DNA from: Gillisia marina
GTDB taxonomy: Bacteria; Bacteroidota; Bacteroidia; Flavobacteriales; Flavobacteriaceae
Reading direction: 5' to 3'
Length of the DNA: 35,293 nucleotides
Assembly (NCBI RefSeq): GCF_000258765.1
Contig: NZ_AJLT01000034.1
Location: forward strand, 1-35,293
Position numbers and translations under genes: made by a program. The notes under the pieces were generated by a model that was given only the letters and a program-made list of their open reading frames with translations, was not told where the DNA came from and searched no databases. Position 1 is the stretch's first letter, and each line of letters opens with the position of its first letter. Positions 24,503 through 34,023 of this stretch are shown here, in pieces.

Positions 24503-26536
24503 TTATTGTTTTTCTAATAATCCGGCTCTTTTAAGCAGCGCATCCGGCTGAGGTTCTTTCCCTCTAAAACGCTTGTATAAAGTCATTGGATCCTCGGTTC
24601 CTCCCAAAGAAAGAATGTTGTCTTGGAATTTTTTAGCAACTTCTGAATTAAAGATACCTTGCTCTTTAAAATATTCAAAGGCATCGGCATCTAAGACTTC
24701 TGCCCATTTATAAGAATAATAACCAGAAGAATATCCTCCCTGAAAAATATGAGAAAACGAGGTGCTCATACAATTTTCTTCCACTTCTGGATATAGCTTT
24801 GTGGATTCAAATGCTTTGTCTTCATGCTCTTTGATGTTGGATAAATCTGAAGGATCTACCGCGTGGTAGCTCATATCTAACATTCCAAAGCTTATTTGGC
24901 GTAAAGTTGCCATTCCTTCATGAAAATTAGAAGCTTTCTTGATCTTATCTATTAATTCCTGCGGAATAACTTCTCCAGTTTCGTAATGTTTGGCAAAAAG
25001 CTGAAGCGCTTCCGGCTCATAACACCAATTTTCTAAAACCTGACTTGGGAGCTCAACAAAATCCCAATATACACTAGTTCCGGAAAGACTTGGATAAGTG
25101 GTGTTAGCTAACATTCCATGTAATGCGTGCCCAAATTCATGGAACAGAGTTGTTACTTCATTAAAGGTTAATAAGGAAGGCGTATTTTTAGTTGGCTTCG
25201 TGAAGTTGCACACTATAGAAATATGAGGTCGAATATTCTTTTCTTCCAATATTTCTTGCGATTTGTACACAGTCATCCATGCGCCATCTCTTTTTCCAGC
25301 CCTTGGATGAAAATCGGCATAAAACAGTGCTACTTCCTTTCCTTCATTATCGGTGACTTGATATGTTTTTACATCTTTATGATAAACATCTATATCTTTT
25401 ACTTCGGTAAAAGTTAAGTTGTAAAGCTTTTTCGCAACTGTAAAAACCCCGTCGATTACATTATTTAGCTGAAAATAGGGTTTTAATATTTCATCATCTA
25501 AATCGAATAATTTTTGTTTTAACTTTTCTGCATAATAAGAGGCATCCCATTTTTGAAGTTGATCTATTCCTTCCAGGTCTTGAGCAAAATTCTCTAATTC
25601 AGAAAATTCTTTTAAAGCTGCCGGTTTTGCTTTTTCTAGTAATTCTTGTAAAAAAGTTGTTACGGTCTTAGGGTTTTTAGCCATTCGTTCTTCTAAAACA
25701 AAGTGGGCATGAGATTTATATCCTAATAATTTGGCGCGCTCAAATCTTAATTTTACAATTTGAAGCACGTTATCTTGATTATCCAGTTCGTCGTTATGAA
25801 ATCCCTTTGCTCCAAAGGCCAGAGCCATTGTTTTACGAAGCGATCTGTTTTTGGCATATTTCATAAATGGGATGTAGCTGGGATATTCCAAAGTGAAAAT
25901 CCAACCATCCTTGTTTTTAGAATTCGCTACTTCGCTAGCTGCCTGTTTTACATGATCGGGTAAGCCATCAAGATCGGTTTCCTCAGTGATATGAAGTTCA
26001 AATTTATTGGCTTCAGCCAATACGTTTTCACCAAATTTAAGACTGAGAGAAGATAATTTCTTGTCTATTTCTCTCAATTTTGTTTGATCTTCCGAATTTA
26101 GATTTGCTCCATTTCTTGAAAACGCTTTATATTTCTTATCAAGCAACATTAATTGCTCTCCATTTAATTCTAAACTCTTCTTGTTGTTGAAAACTTCTTT
26201 TACCCTTTCAAAAAGTTTTTCATTAAGGATAACATCATTTTTAAATTCGGAAAGAAGTGGTGAAATTTCTTGAGCAATCTTTTGAATCTCTTCATTTGTT
26301 TCTGCTGAATTCAAATTGAAAAAGATACTTGTTATTCTGTCCAGTTTTTTTCCTGAAAATTCTAATGCTTCGATAGTGTTCTCGAATGTAGGATTAGAAG
26401 TGGAATCAGCAATTTTATCTATTTCGTTTTTGGCAAGCTCGATCGCCTTCAAAATGGCAGGTTTAAAATGTTCGGTTTTTATTTTCGAGAATGGTGCAAA
26501 ATCGAATTCTTGAAGAAGAGGGTTACGACTATTCAT
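24503..26536 (-). CDS. M3 family zinc oligopeptidase
   Basis: A 677-residue thimet-oligopeptidase-like metallopeptidase of family M3, like oligopeptidase A or dipeptidyl carboxypeptidase. The zinc site is FHEFGHALHG (His466, Glu467, His470), with the third ligand in VELPSQVLENW. The C-terminal substrate domain has GGYSSGYYSYKWAEV. No signal peptide is apparent, so it is likely cytoplasmic and degrades short peptides. Which of the two named enzymes it equals cannot be told, so no symbol is given. A 228-bp gap separates it from the purE terminator, and the gene is monocistronic by position. Confidence 0.9.
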   Translation of the reverse strand: MNSRNPLLQEFDFAPFSKIKTEHFKPAILKAIELAKNEIDKIADSTSNPTFENTIEALEFSGKKLDRITSIFFNLNSAETNEEIQKIAQEISPLLSEFKNDVILNEKLFERVKEVFNNKKSLELNGEQLMLLDKKYKAFSRNGANLNSEDQTKLREIDKKLSSLSLKFGENVLAEANKFELHITEETDLDGLPDHVKQAASEVANSKNKDGWIFTLEYPSYIPFMKYAKNRSLRKTMALAFGAKGFHNDELDNQDNVLQIVKLRFERAKLLGYKSHAHFVLEERMAKNPKTVTTFLQELLEKAKPAALKEFSELENFAQDLEGIDQLQKWDASYYAEKLKQKLFDLDDEILKPYFQLNNVIDGVFTVAKKLYNLTFTEVKDIDVYHKDVKTYQVTDNEGKEVALFYADFHPRAGKRDGAWMTVYKSQEILEEKNIRPHISIVCNFTKPTKNTPSLLTFNEVTTLFHEFGHALHGMLANTTYPSLSGTSVYWDFVELPSQVLENWCYEPEALQLFAKHYETGEVIPQELIDKIKKASNFHEGMATLRQISFGMLDMSYHAVDPSDLSNIKEHEDKAFESTKLYPEVEENCMSTSFSHIFQGGYSSGYYSYKWAEVLDADAFEYFKEQGIFNSEVAKKFQDNILSLGGTEDPMTLYKRFRGKEPQPDALLKRAGLLEKQ

Positions 26537-26736
26537 GGTTTGATATGTTATATTAATCGGGCTAATATTGTATTGTAACGATATTTAGAACCTGATTATT
26601 AATATGTTAAAATTTTATGTAACTTTGAAGCTTGGAATAAAAATTATTATAAAATATAGTAAGTAGTCTTTATAGTTTAGAATAATATATTTAGAATGGT
26701 TAATAAATGATGATTTTAACGAAGAAGTACTACAGA

Positions 26737-26761
26737 GAAAGCCACATTTTATGTGGCTTTC
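26737..26761 (-). terminator. Terminator-like hairpin after purE
   Basis: Perfect 11-bp stem (26737-26747 with 26751-26761) and three-base loop, starting four bases past the purE stop on the minus strand. The T-rich tail is short (CTTTCTC). The rest of the 26537-26764 gap shows nothing else. Confidence 0.6.
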
Positions 26762-26764
26762 TTG

Positions 26765-27247
26765 CTATTTAATAGTTTTTGCTCCTTCAATCACTTTTTG
26801 TTTTAAACCTTCTTTATAAACCAATATTTTATCCAGCATACATTTATCTGAACTTCCTAAAATTTGGGCCGCAAGAATTCCCGCATTTTTCGCCCCATTT
26901 AGTGCTACTGTTGCCACAGGAACTCCACCGGGCATTTGTAATATTGAGAGAACAGAATCCCAACCATCTATGGAGTTACTGGATTTAACCGGTACGCCAA
27001 TAACTGGAAGTGGAGATAAAGATGCAACCATCCCGGGTAAATGTGCAGCACCACCGGCACCTGCTATAATTACTTTTATTCCGCGAGTATGTGCAGATTT
27101 GCTGAATTCGAAAAGTTTTTCAGGAGTTCTATGTGCAGAAACTATATCTACTTCTACCTCGATATCGAATCCCTTCAAAACTTCAATGGCTTCTTGCATT
27201 ACAGGCATGTCACTCGTACTGCCCATGATTACCGCTACTTTACTCAT
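26765..27247 (-). CDS. purE: N5-carboxyaminoimidazole ribonucleotide mutase
   Basis: Cytoplasmic purine biosynthesis enzyme that converts N5-CAIR to CAIR. At 160 residues it matches class I PurE, with GSTSDMP (9-15), SAHRTP (38-43) and the flexible loop GAGGAAHLPGM. PurK, encoded 24 bp upstream, makes its substrate, so the pair forms a two-step operon. A hairpin ends the unit. Confidence 0.97.
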   Translation of the reverse strand: MSKVAVIMGSTSDMPVMQEAIEVLKGFDIEVEVDIVSAHRTPEKLFEFSKSAHTRGIKVIIAGAGGAAHLPGMVASLSPLPVIGVPVKSSNSIDGWDSVLSILQMPGGVPVATVALNGAKNAGILAAQILGSSDKCMLDKILVYKEGLKQKVIEGAKTIK

Positions 27248-27271
27248 AAGTTTTGTTTTAATAGTATCAGT

Positions 27272-28444
27272 TTAAATTGACACTTTGTTTTCGCTAATTA
27301 CTTTTAAGGTGTTTTTAACCTCTTCAGCAATCGTTCTCGCTTTTTGAATATCTTTATTTACAATGGTTACATGCCCCATTTTTCTAAAAGGTCTGGTTTC
27401 TTTCTTTCCGTAAATGTGTGGAGTTACTCCGGGCATTTTTAGGATTTGTTCCATATTTTGATAGATTGGAACACCTTTATGGTTTTCTTCACCAGATAAA
27501 TTTACCATTATTCCAGCAACTTTACTTGCTGTATTTCCTAAAGGTAAATCTAATATCGCTCTTAAATGTTGCTCAAATTGATTGGTGTAACTAGCTTCAA
27601 TACTGTAGTGCCCGCTATTGTGGGGTCTAGGTGCAACTTCATTTACAACCAATTCCTCATCTTGAGTCAAGAACATTTCTACAGCTAAAAGCCCAACATG
27701 TTCGAATGCTGCGGAAACCTTTTCTGCTAAATCTCTAGCTTTCTTAGAAATTGATTCTTCAATTCTTGCAGGACAAATCACGTATTCTACCTGATTGGCA
27801 ACTGGGTGAAATTCCATTTCTACTACCGGATAAGAAACTACTTCTCCTGAAGGATTTCGAGCTACAATTACTGCCAATTCATTTTTGAATGGAATTAATT
27901 TTTCGGCTAAGCATTTTCCCTCTGGAATTTGATTGAGATCTTCTTGAGTTTTCACGATCATTACGCCTCTCCCATCATATCCGCCGGTAGCACTCTTCCA
28001 CACAAAAGGAAATGACACCTGATTTTCAGTAGAAGCTTTTAATAATTCCGCTCTGGAATTATATGCAGAAAATGCAGCGGTAGAAATTCCGTTATCCAAA
28101 TAGAATTGCTTTTGAACCACTTTGTCGCTAATCTTTTCTAACGTATTAGGGGATGGGTAGACTTTAATTCCTTCCTTTTCCAGTTGCTTTAAAGCTTCCA
28201 AATTAACCGATTCTATTTCGAAGGTTAGCAGATCCACTTTTCTTCCGAAATTAAGAACTGCATCATAATCCATTAAATCGCCCTGAATAAATGTATTTGC
28301 CGATATTTTGCATGGAGCTTCATCACTTGGATCCATCACAATAGTGTGAATATCAAGTTTTCTGGTTTCATAAAGAAGCATTTTCCCGAGTTGTCCACCG
28401 CCTAAAATACCCAATTTAAAAGCTGAAGAAAAATAATTAATCAT
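27272..28444 (-). CDS. purK: N5-carboxyaminoimidazole ribonucleotide synthetase
   Basis: ATP-grasp enzyme that carboxylates AIR with ATP and bicarbonate to N5-CAIR. The 390-residue product begins MINYFSSAFKLGILGGGQLG, followed by the ATP-grasp blocks FPFVWKSATGGYDGRG, NEVAPRPHNSGHY and the end GHVTIVNK. The frame is open to an upstream ATG at 28507, but a -7 promoter element (28464-28471) lies between the two starts, so transcripts would begin after 28507 and only ATG 28444 fits. It also matches the family start. Confidence 0.96.
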   Translation of the reverse strand: MINYFSSAFKLGILGGGQLGKMLLYETRKLDIHTIVMDPSDEAPCKISANTFIQGDLMDYDAVLNFGRKVDLLTFEIESVNLEALKQLEKEGIKVYPSPNTLEKISDKVVQKQFYLDNGISTAAFSAYNSRAELLKASTENQVSFPFVWKSATGGYDGRGVMIVKTQEDLNQIPEGKCLAEKLIPFKNELAVIVARNPSGEVVSYPVVEMEFHPVANQVEYVICPARIEESISKKARDLAEKVSAAFEHVGLLAVEMFLTQDEELVVNEVAPRPHNSGHYSIEASYTNQFEQHLRAILDLPLGNTASKVAGIMVNLSGEENHKGVPIYQNMEQILKMPGVTPHIYGKKETRPFRKMGHVTIVNKDIQKARTIAEEVKNTLKVISENKVSI

Positions 28445-28463
28445 AGCGATTCTTATGTTTAAG

Positions 28464-28471
28464 CAAAAATA
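28464..28471 (-). promoter_or_regulatory. Putative -7 element of purK-purE
   Basis: On the minus strand TATTTTTG fits TAnnTTTG, 20 bases upstream of ATG 28444. No clean TTG at -33 was found. The 133-bp gap to the divergent HPRT-ADK gene carries both promoters. Confidence 0.5.
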
Positions 28472-28549
28472 ATTTTTTAAGATGGAATAGTCGAAAGATT
28501 GTAACATAAATGCATTTATTTATTAAGGTGTTAGGATGATAAGAATCCC

Positions 28550-28557
28550 TATCTTTG
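28550..28557 (+). promoter_or_regulatory. Putative -7 element of the HPRT-ADK gene
   Basis: TATCTTTG is the classical form of TAnnTTTG. Transcription would start near 28564, only about 14 bases before the GTG at 28578. No clear -33 TTG. It sits inside the longer possible reading frame, so it argues against starts upstream of it. Confidence 0.55.
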
Positions 28558-28577
28558 CTGCTTTAATTTTTATACTA

Positions 28578-29684
28578 GTGATTCAGTTACACGATCTTAA
28601 GTTCGAGCCTTTTATTTCTGAAAAAAAAATAGATATAGCTGTAAAGGCTATGGCTACACAGATCAATCAAGATTTTAGGGGAAAAACTCCGATCTTTTTA
28701 GCTGTTTTGAATGGAGCATTCATGGTTGCTTCAGAAATCATTAAACAGTTTGAAGGTGATTGTGAAGTTGCATTTGTAAAGCTAGAGTCTTATAAGGGCA
28801 CAGAAACTACGGGAAACGTGGAAACCTTAGTTGGATTAAATATCTCATTAGAAAATAGGCACGTAATCATCATCGAAGATATTGTAGACACAGGAATTAC
28901 CTTGTCTGCTATTTATAAAATGTTGGAAAAGGAAAATGTTGCCGATGTTCGCATTGCAACATTATTCTTCAAGCCGAAAGCATATCAGAAAAATTTCAAA
29001 ATTAATTATATAGGAATGAAAATCCCCAATGATTTTATTGTGGGATACGGATTAGATTATGATGGCCTTGGCCGAAATCTAACCCAAGTATATAAACTTA
29101 AAAAAGAGAACATGACAAATTTGGTCTTATTTGGCCCTCCGGGTGCAGGAAAAGGAACCCAAGCAAACTTTTTGAAGGAAAAATATAAGTTGGTACATAT
29201 TTCTACCGGGGATGTGTTTAGATATAATATTAAAAATGAAACAGAGCTTGGGCTGCATGCGAAATCCTTTATGGATAAGGGGCAATTAGTTCCAGATGAT
29301 GTTACTATTAAAATGTTGGGAGCTGAGGTTGATAAAAATCCTGATTGTAATGGATTTATTTTTGATGGTTTTCCAAGAACTGTTGCTCAGGCAGAGGCGC
29401 TTGCAGATTTGATGAAGGAAAAGAATACGGAAGTTTCAGCAATGATCGCTTTAGAAGTAGATGATGAGGTTTTAGTGGAACGTCTTTTAGAAAGAGGGAA
29501 AACTTCCGGACGAAAGGATGATGCCGACGAAGCTATTATAAGAAATAGAATTCATATCTATTACGAAGAAACTGCCATTTTAAAGCAGTTTTATCTGAAG
29601 GAAGATAAATATTACGGAGTAGATGGAGTGGGTTCTGTTTCAGAAATTACTGAAAGAATTAGTAAAGTAATTGATTCTTTATAA
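28578..29684 (+). CDS. Fusion of hypoxanthine phosphoribosyltransferase and adenylate kinase
   Basis: Two purine enzymes in one frame of about 368 residues. The first part (to about residue 178) is HPRT: VLNGAFM, the PRPP motif IIIEDIVDTG, and the late VGYGLDYDGLGRN. The second part begins MTNLVLFGPPGAGKGTQ (ATG at 29112) and is adenylate kinase, with NMP-binding DGFPRT and a short LID (RGKTSGRKDD) lacking the zinc cysteines. HPRT salvages hypoxanthine and guanine; ADK interconverts AMP, ADP and ATP. Such fusions are known in Flavobacteriaceae as I recall. The frame extends to 28536, but the -7 element at 28550-28557 supports GTG 28578, giving MIQLHD. An internal start at 29112 could also yield free adenylate kinase. 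Confidence 0.88.
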   Translation: MIQLHDLKFEPFISEKKIDIAVKAMATQINQDFRGKTPIFLAVLNGAFMVASEIIKQFEGDCEVAFVKLESYKGTETTGNVETLVGLNISLENRHVIIIEDIVDTGITLSAIYKMLEKENVADVRIATLFFKPKAYQKNFKINYIGMKIPNDFIVGYGLDYDGLGRNLTQVYKLKKENMTNLVLFGPPGAGKGTQANFLKEKYKLVHISTGDVFRYNIKNETELGLHAKSFMDKGQLVPDDVTIKMLGAEVDKNPDCNGFIFDGFPRTVAQAEALADLMKEKNTEVSAMIALEVDDEVLVERLLERGKTSGRKDDADEAIIRNRIHIYYEETAILKQFYLKEDKYYGVDGVGSVSEITERISKVIDSL

Positions 29685-29744
29685 ATTAAGTAACAGTTAA
29701 GAATTATTACAACCGATTGTGAAATCGCAAAAATATAGAAGAAT

Positions 29745-30752
29745 ATGACAGAAGGAAATTTTGTAGATTATGTAAAGATCCATGTGGCTTCCGGAAAAGG
29801 AGGACAGGGATCAGCACATTTACGTCGGGAGAAATATATTACAAAAGGTGGTCCCGATGGGGGAGACGGTGGTCGTGGTGGACATATTATCCTGAAAGGG
29901 AATAAGAACCTTTGGACACTTTTTCATCTAAAATTTAAAAGGCATGCAAGAGCAGAGCATGGATCTCACGGATCCAAACAGCGAAGTTCTGGAGCAGATG
30001 GAGCCGATCAATATATTGAAGTTCCTTTAGGAACTGTGGTTAGAGATACGGAGACAGAAGAAATTTTATTTGAAATCACCGAGGATGGAGAAGAGCGTAT
30101 TGTTGCTGAGGGTGGAAAAGGTGGTCTAGGTAACTGGCACTTTAAATCTTCAACAAATCAAACTCCAAGATACGCACAGCCCGGAATAGATGGGCAGGAA
30201 GTGGATGTTACTTTGGAATTAAAGATTTTAGCCGATGTCGGTCTAGTTGGTTTTCCAAATGCAGGAAAGTCTACATTGCTTTCCGTAATTACGGCTGCGA
30301 AACCAAAGATTGCCGATTACGAGTTTACGACTTTGAAGCCTAACCTCGGTATTGTTGAATACAGAGAATTTAAAACTTTTGTGGTTGCAGACATTCCTGG
30401 AATTATTGAAGGTGCTGCAGAAGGGAAGGGAATCGGACATCGTTTTTTACGTCATATAGAGCGTAATTCTACTTTATTGTTTTTAGTCCCAGCAGATGCA
30501 CCAGATATTGTTAAGCAATATGAAATCCTTTTGGATGAACTAAGGAGGTACAATCCTGAAATGTTGGATAAGGACCGTCTTATTGCCATATCAAAAAGTG
30601 ATATGTTGGACGAAGAATTAAAAGCCGAACTAAAAGTGGTTTTAGATAAAGGTTTAAAGGCGCCATATTTATATATATCATCGGTAGCACAACAAGGTTT
30701 GATGGAGCTCAAAGATAAACTTTGGGAAATGTTGAATACTGAAACCGATTAA
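29745..30752 (+). CDS. obg: Obg GTPase
   Basis: Essential ribosome-associated GTPase, 335 residues. The N-terminal Obg fold (about 1-158) is glycine-rich ([21 protein letters not shown]). The G domain follows with G1 GFPNAGKST (169-177), G3 DIPG and G4 SKSD, an unusual form of NKxD with Ser in place of Asn. There is no C-terminal OCT domain, the common short form in Bacteroidota. It follows the HPRT-ADK gene by 60 bp on the same strand. Confidence 0.94.
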   Translation: MTEGNFVDYVKIHVASGKGGQGSAHLRREKYITKGGPDGGDGGRGGHIILKGNKNLWTLFHLKFKRHARAEHGSHGSKQRSSGADGADQYIEVPLGTVVRDTETEEILFEITEDGEERIVAEGGKGGLGNWHFKSSTNQTPRYAQPGIDGQEVDVTLELKILADVGLVGFPNAGKSTLLSVITAAKPKIADYEFTTLKPNLGIVEYREFKTFVVADIPGIIEGAAEGKGIGHRFLRHIERNSTLLFLVPADAPDIVKQYEILLDELRRYNPEMLDKDRLIAISKSDMLDEELKAELKVVLDKGLKAPYLYISSVAQQGLMELKDKLWEMLNTETD

Positions 30753-30811
30753 AATTTTTATTGAAACTTTTCGTGGGATGATTTTTGCTTAACTTTAAGT
30801 AAAAACATCTC

Positions 30812-31336
30812 ATGAAAAATTTAAAATATCTTCTTTTACTGTTCATAGTTTCATCATGTAATGCTCCTAGAGCTACTTATGATTATGATCAGAATATGGA
30901 ATTTAATTCCATAAACACTTTCCAAATCTATCCAGATCTAAAATCTAATTTGAGTCAGTTAGACGAGCAACGAATGCTGGATGTCTTAAATTCTGAAATG
31001 AATAAAATAGGCTTCACTTCTTCGGAATCTCCAGATGTATATTTGAACTTTTATTCATCTTCTTTTGAAGAACCCAATAGAAATAATATAGGAATTGGAG
31101 TAGGAGGCACTGGCAGGAATGTTGGGGTTGGAGTATCTGGTGGAATTCCGTTAGGTGGTTCCAATACCTATTTAAGAGTAACTTTCGATTTTATTAATGC
31201 GAAGAATGATTCTTTAATCTGGCAGGCCATTGTGGATTCTCAATTCGATTTGAATGGAACTCCAATGGAACGAGAAGAGCAATTACGAGCAATGGTTCAA
31301 AAAGCATTAAAAGGCTATCCGCCAAATAAAAAGTAA
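30812..31336 (+). CDS. DUF4136 lipoprotein
   Basis: A 174-residue lipoprotein with signal LFIVSSC (Cys16). The body fits DUF4136: TFQIYPDL near residue 47, the glycine-rich hairpin GIGVGGTGRNVGVGVSGG (about 103-120), LIWQAIVDSQ and a C-terminal LRAMVQKALKGYPP. Members are cell-envelope lipoproteins in Bacteroidota and Proteobacteria without a known role. It lies 59 bp after obg on the same strand and ends at a strong terminator shared with the convergent OmpA-family gene. Confidence 0.85.
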   Translation: MKNLKYLLLLFIVSSCNAPRATYDYDQNMEFNSINTFQIYPDLKSNLSQLDEQRMLDVLNSEMNKIGFTSSESPDVYLNFYSSSFEEPNRNNIGIGVGGTGRNVGVGVSGGIPLGGSNTYLRVTFDFINAKNDSLIWQAIVDSQFDLNGTPMEREEQLRAMVQKALKGYPPNKK

Positions 31337-31376
31337 TTCTCCCAGCTGATTAAACCCATCACTATATAAAAATAAA

Positions 31377-31400
31377 AAAGCCCCAATTTCTTGGGGCTTT
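31377..31400. terminator. Bidirectional terminator
   Basis: Stem AAAGCCCCAA (31377-31386) with TTGGGGCTTT (31391-31400) and a four-base loop; T-rich on both strands. It serves the DUF4136 gene on the plus strand and the adhesin-PorP-OmpA operon on the minus strand. Confidence 0.85.
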
Positions 31401-31424
31401 TTCTTGGTTAGTTAATTGCAACTT

Positions 31425-33044
31425 TTAGTTCATGATCGTAAACTCACTACGTCTGTTCTTAGCATATTGCTCATTAGTACATCCGGTTGGTTTAGTACAA
31501 TCATTCAATGGCATAGATTCACCGTAACCTTTAGAGGTTAAACGATCTCTTTCAATACCATGATTTACTAAGTATTCTAAAGTAGCAGCAGCACGTCTTT
31601 CAGAAAGAGCCATGTTATAGCTATCTGTTCCTCTAGCATCTGCGTGTGAACCAACTTCAATATTTAATGTTGGGTATTTTTTCATGATTGCTACAACTTT
31701 ATCTAAAGTAACCTCAGATTCTTTCTTGATGGTCGCTTTATCAAAGTCGAAGTAGATATTTCCAACATCTTTTAATTGTTGTCTACCAGTTTCGGTATTG
31801 GTTTCTCTTTCTTCAATTTCAACAACAGGAGGCGTATAGTCTTCTCTTAAGAAATTGTAAAGGTTATCTGTACCTCTTCTGTTAGATGCAAACCATCCTG
31901 TGTCTTCTCCTTCTTTTACAACGTATGCAAAATCATCGAATCCACTATTGATAGTTGCTCCTAAGTTTTTAGCTTCAGAAAAATCTCCTTCAGACTTGTA
32001 AATATCTAAGTTTCCAAAACCTTGATGACCGTCTGAAGAGAAATATAAAATACCTTCTTCACTAATAAAAGGAAATTGTTCTCTGTGAGCAGTGTTCACT
32101 CCAGCTCCTAAATTTTGAGGAGTTCCAAAAGAACCATCTTCATTTACAGATACCATGTAGATATCGAAAGAACCTGTAGTTCCTGGCATATCACTAGCAA
32201 AATACAAGGTTTTACCATCTGCACTTAAGCTTGGGTGCTCTACAGAATATGTATCGCTAGAGAAAGGAAGTTTTTCGATATTACTCCATTTTCCATCTAC
32301 CATTTTAGCACGGTATAGGCTTATGTGAGCAATTTTGTCATCATCAACTTTTACTCTGTTTTCGTTGGTTCTATCAAAATACATTGTCATTCCGTTCTTG
32401 CTAAAAGTTGCAGAACTTTCATGAGAGTCTGTATTAATATCCCCTGGGAAAAGTACGATTTCGCTTAACTGACCTTCATCATCTGTTGTAGCAGTGTACA
32501 AATCTAATGTTGGTTTTTTGTTCCATGGATACAAAGGACGTTCTGCATTTCTTGTAGATGCAAATGTTACTTTATCATCTCCATAAAAAGAAATTCCAAA
32601 ATCTGCCGATGCTGCATTGTTCATCACTTGGTTAGAAGTGAAAACGTGAGAAACTGTAGTGTCTAATTCTCTTCGGAATTTTTCAAAGTCAGTTTCAGTT
32701 CCAGAGAATTCTGAAAAATACTTATCTGCTTCCTTGTAATTTCCTACTGCCATAGAAGCATGTGCATATCTGAATTTATATTCAGCAGCAACCTCTTCTC
32801 CATACTTAAGAAACAAATTCTTATACACTTCAGATGCATTTTGCATTTGATTCGTATAGAAGTAAGAGTCTGCAAGATTTTGAAGAACTTCCTGGGTTTT
32901 GTTATTTACATTCTCGTATGCATCAGTAGCATCCATAAATGCTCGCTGGGCAAAAAATCTATCGGCCTTCTTGATCTCAGAATTTTGGGCAAAACCTGAG
33001 AAACTAATAACCGCTATTAATATAAAACTGTATAATTTTTTCAT
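31425..33044 (-). CDS. OmpA family protein with TPR-like and PD40-type beta-propeller regions
   Basis: A 539-residue envelope protein. Start ATG 33044 gives a signal peptide (ISFSGFAQ); an upstream start at 33083 would overlap the PorP gene. Order: TPR-like helices (about 20-120), WD40-like/PD40 repeats (about 150-370, with SADGKTLYFASDMPG and SEEGILYFSSDG), then the OmpA peptidoglycan-binding domain (about 420-539, YFDFDKATI, HADARGTDSYN, LSERRAAA, GYGESMP). This form is typical next to PorP/SprF genes in gliding Bacteroidota and anchors a surface complex to peptidoglycan. It follows the PorP-like gene by 13 bp. Confidence 0.9.
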   Translation of the reverse strand: MKKLYSFILIAVISFSGFAQNSEIKKADRFFAQRAFMDATDAYENVNNKTQEVLQNLADSYFYTNQMQNASEVYKNLFLKYGEEVAAEYKFRYAHASMAVGNYKEADKYFSEFSGTETDFEKFRRELDTTVSHVFTSNQVMNNAASADFGISFYGDDKVTFASTRNAERPLYPWNKKPTLDLYTATTDDEGQLSEIVLFPGDINTDSHESSATFSKNGMTMYFDRTNENRVKVDDDKIAHISLYRAKMVDGKWSNIEKLPFSSDTYSVEHPSLSADGKTLYFASDMPGTTGSFDIYMVSVNEDGSFGTPQNLGAGVNTAHREQFPFISEEGILYFSSDGHQGFGNLDIYKSEGDFSEAKNLGATINSGFDDFAYVVKEGEDTGWFASNRRGTDNLYNFLREDYTPPVVEIEERETNTETGRQQLKDVGNIYFDFDKATIKKESEVTLDKVVAIMKKYPTLNIEVGSHADARGTDSYNMALSERRAAATLEYLVNHGIERDRLTSKGYGESMPLNDCTKPTGCTNEQYAKNRRSEFTIMN

Positions 33045-33057
33045 GTTGTTTCTGGTT

Positions 33058-33999
33058 TTAGAAGAATCTAGGTGATTTATCATATCCTTTAGACAATCCG
33101 AATAAATCTAGATCGAATAACAAAAGGAATTCGTGGGTTCCATCGTTGTAATCTCCAAGATTAGAAGTTGTTCTGTCATACGCATATCCAAGTTTTAATT
33201 GTGGAGTAATTGCGAAGTTAACAAGTCCGGTGATTGCATCACCAAATCTGTAACCTACACCAGCTTCCAATCTATTAAACATTAAAACATTTGCTGTAAT
33301 ATCTACAGAAAGTGGAGCGCCTTGTACACCTCTAGCCATAAATGCAGGCTTTAATTTGAAGTCTTCATTGATATCAAAAACATATCCACCAGTAACAAAA
33401 TAGTGAATGTTTTCTTCTCCAAGAGTTCTTAAACCTTGCTGATTCTCTAGATGCTTAGAAGTAAGTAGGTTTGGTGCAGAAAGACCAACGTAGTATTTCT
33501 CTCCAAAAAAGTAAGCTCCAACTCCAACTACGGGAAATACTTCGTTTATATCCTCGCGGAATGCGGGATCATCTAACTGATTTAATGTTAAACCTGAAAT
33601 ATTAGAATCAAAAGTTGTTAACCCACCTTTAATACCTAAAGACAATTTATTGGTTTCATTTAAAGGCAACACGTACGCAAAATCTGCAGTTATGTTATTT
33701 TCCTTAACCCAATCTCCAATTTCATCGTGAACAATAGAGATACCCACTTCTACTCTTTCGCTAAGAGGAGTATGGGCGAAGAAATTGGCGGTGCTTGGTG
33801 CACCGTCAATTCCAACCCATTGAGATCTATATATACCACCCAGTCTTAACATTCCCGGATCATCGGTAGCGTATGCAGGGTTTAATACACTCATATTATA
33901 CATATACTGAGTATATAAGGGGTCTTGCTGTGACATTCCTTGAAACGAGATAAGGATAATGCCTGTGAAAATTAAGAATTTTGTTATATTATTTTTCAT
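33058..33999 (-). CDS. PorP/SprF family type IX secretion membrane protein
   Basis: A 313-residue outer-membrane protein with signal peptide (ISFQGMSQ) and the family start DPLYTQYMYNMSVLNPAYA. The rest is a beta-barrel-like repeat pattern ending in LLFDLDLFGLSKGYDKSPRFF. In Flavobacterium, SprF is needed to bring the adhesin SprB to the surface; paralogues each serve the large adhesin encoded next to them. Here the adhesin is upstream (24 bp) and the OmpA-family gene downstream, so it probably exports that adhesin. Which paralogue it is cannot be stated. Confidence 0.92.
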   Translation of the reverse strand: MKNNITKFLIFTGIILISFQGMSQQDPLYTQYMYNMSVLNPAYATDDPGMLRLGGIYRSQWVGIDGAPSTANFFAHTPLSERVEVGISIVHDEIGDWVKENNITADFAYVLPLNETNKLSLGIKGGLTTFDSNISGLTLNQLDDPAFREDINEVFPVVGVGAYFFGEKYYVGLSAPNLLTSKHLENQQGLRTLGEENIHYFVTGGYVFDINEDFKLKPAFMARGVQGAPLSVDITANVLMFNRLEAGVGYRFGDAITGLVNFAITPQLKLGYAYDRTTSNLGDYNDGTHEFLLLFDLDLFGLSKGYDKSPRFF

Positions 34000-34023
34000 T
34001 TCTGTCTAATGTTTATCCTTTAG

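Noticed and set aside
26970..27275. 101-residue open frame on the plus strand opposite purE
   Set aside because: It lies wholly antisense to the clearly recognised purE and has no family features or start signal.
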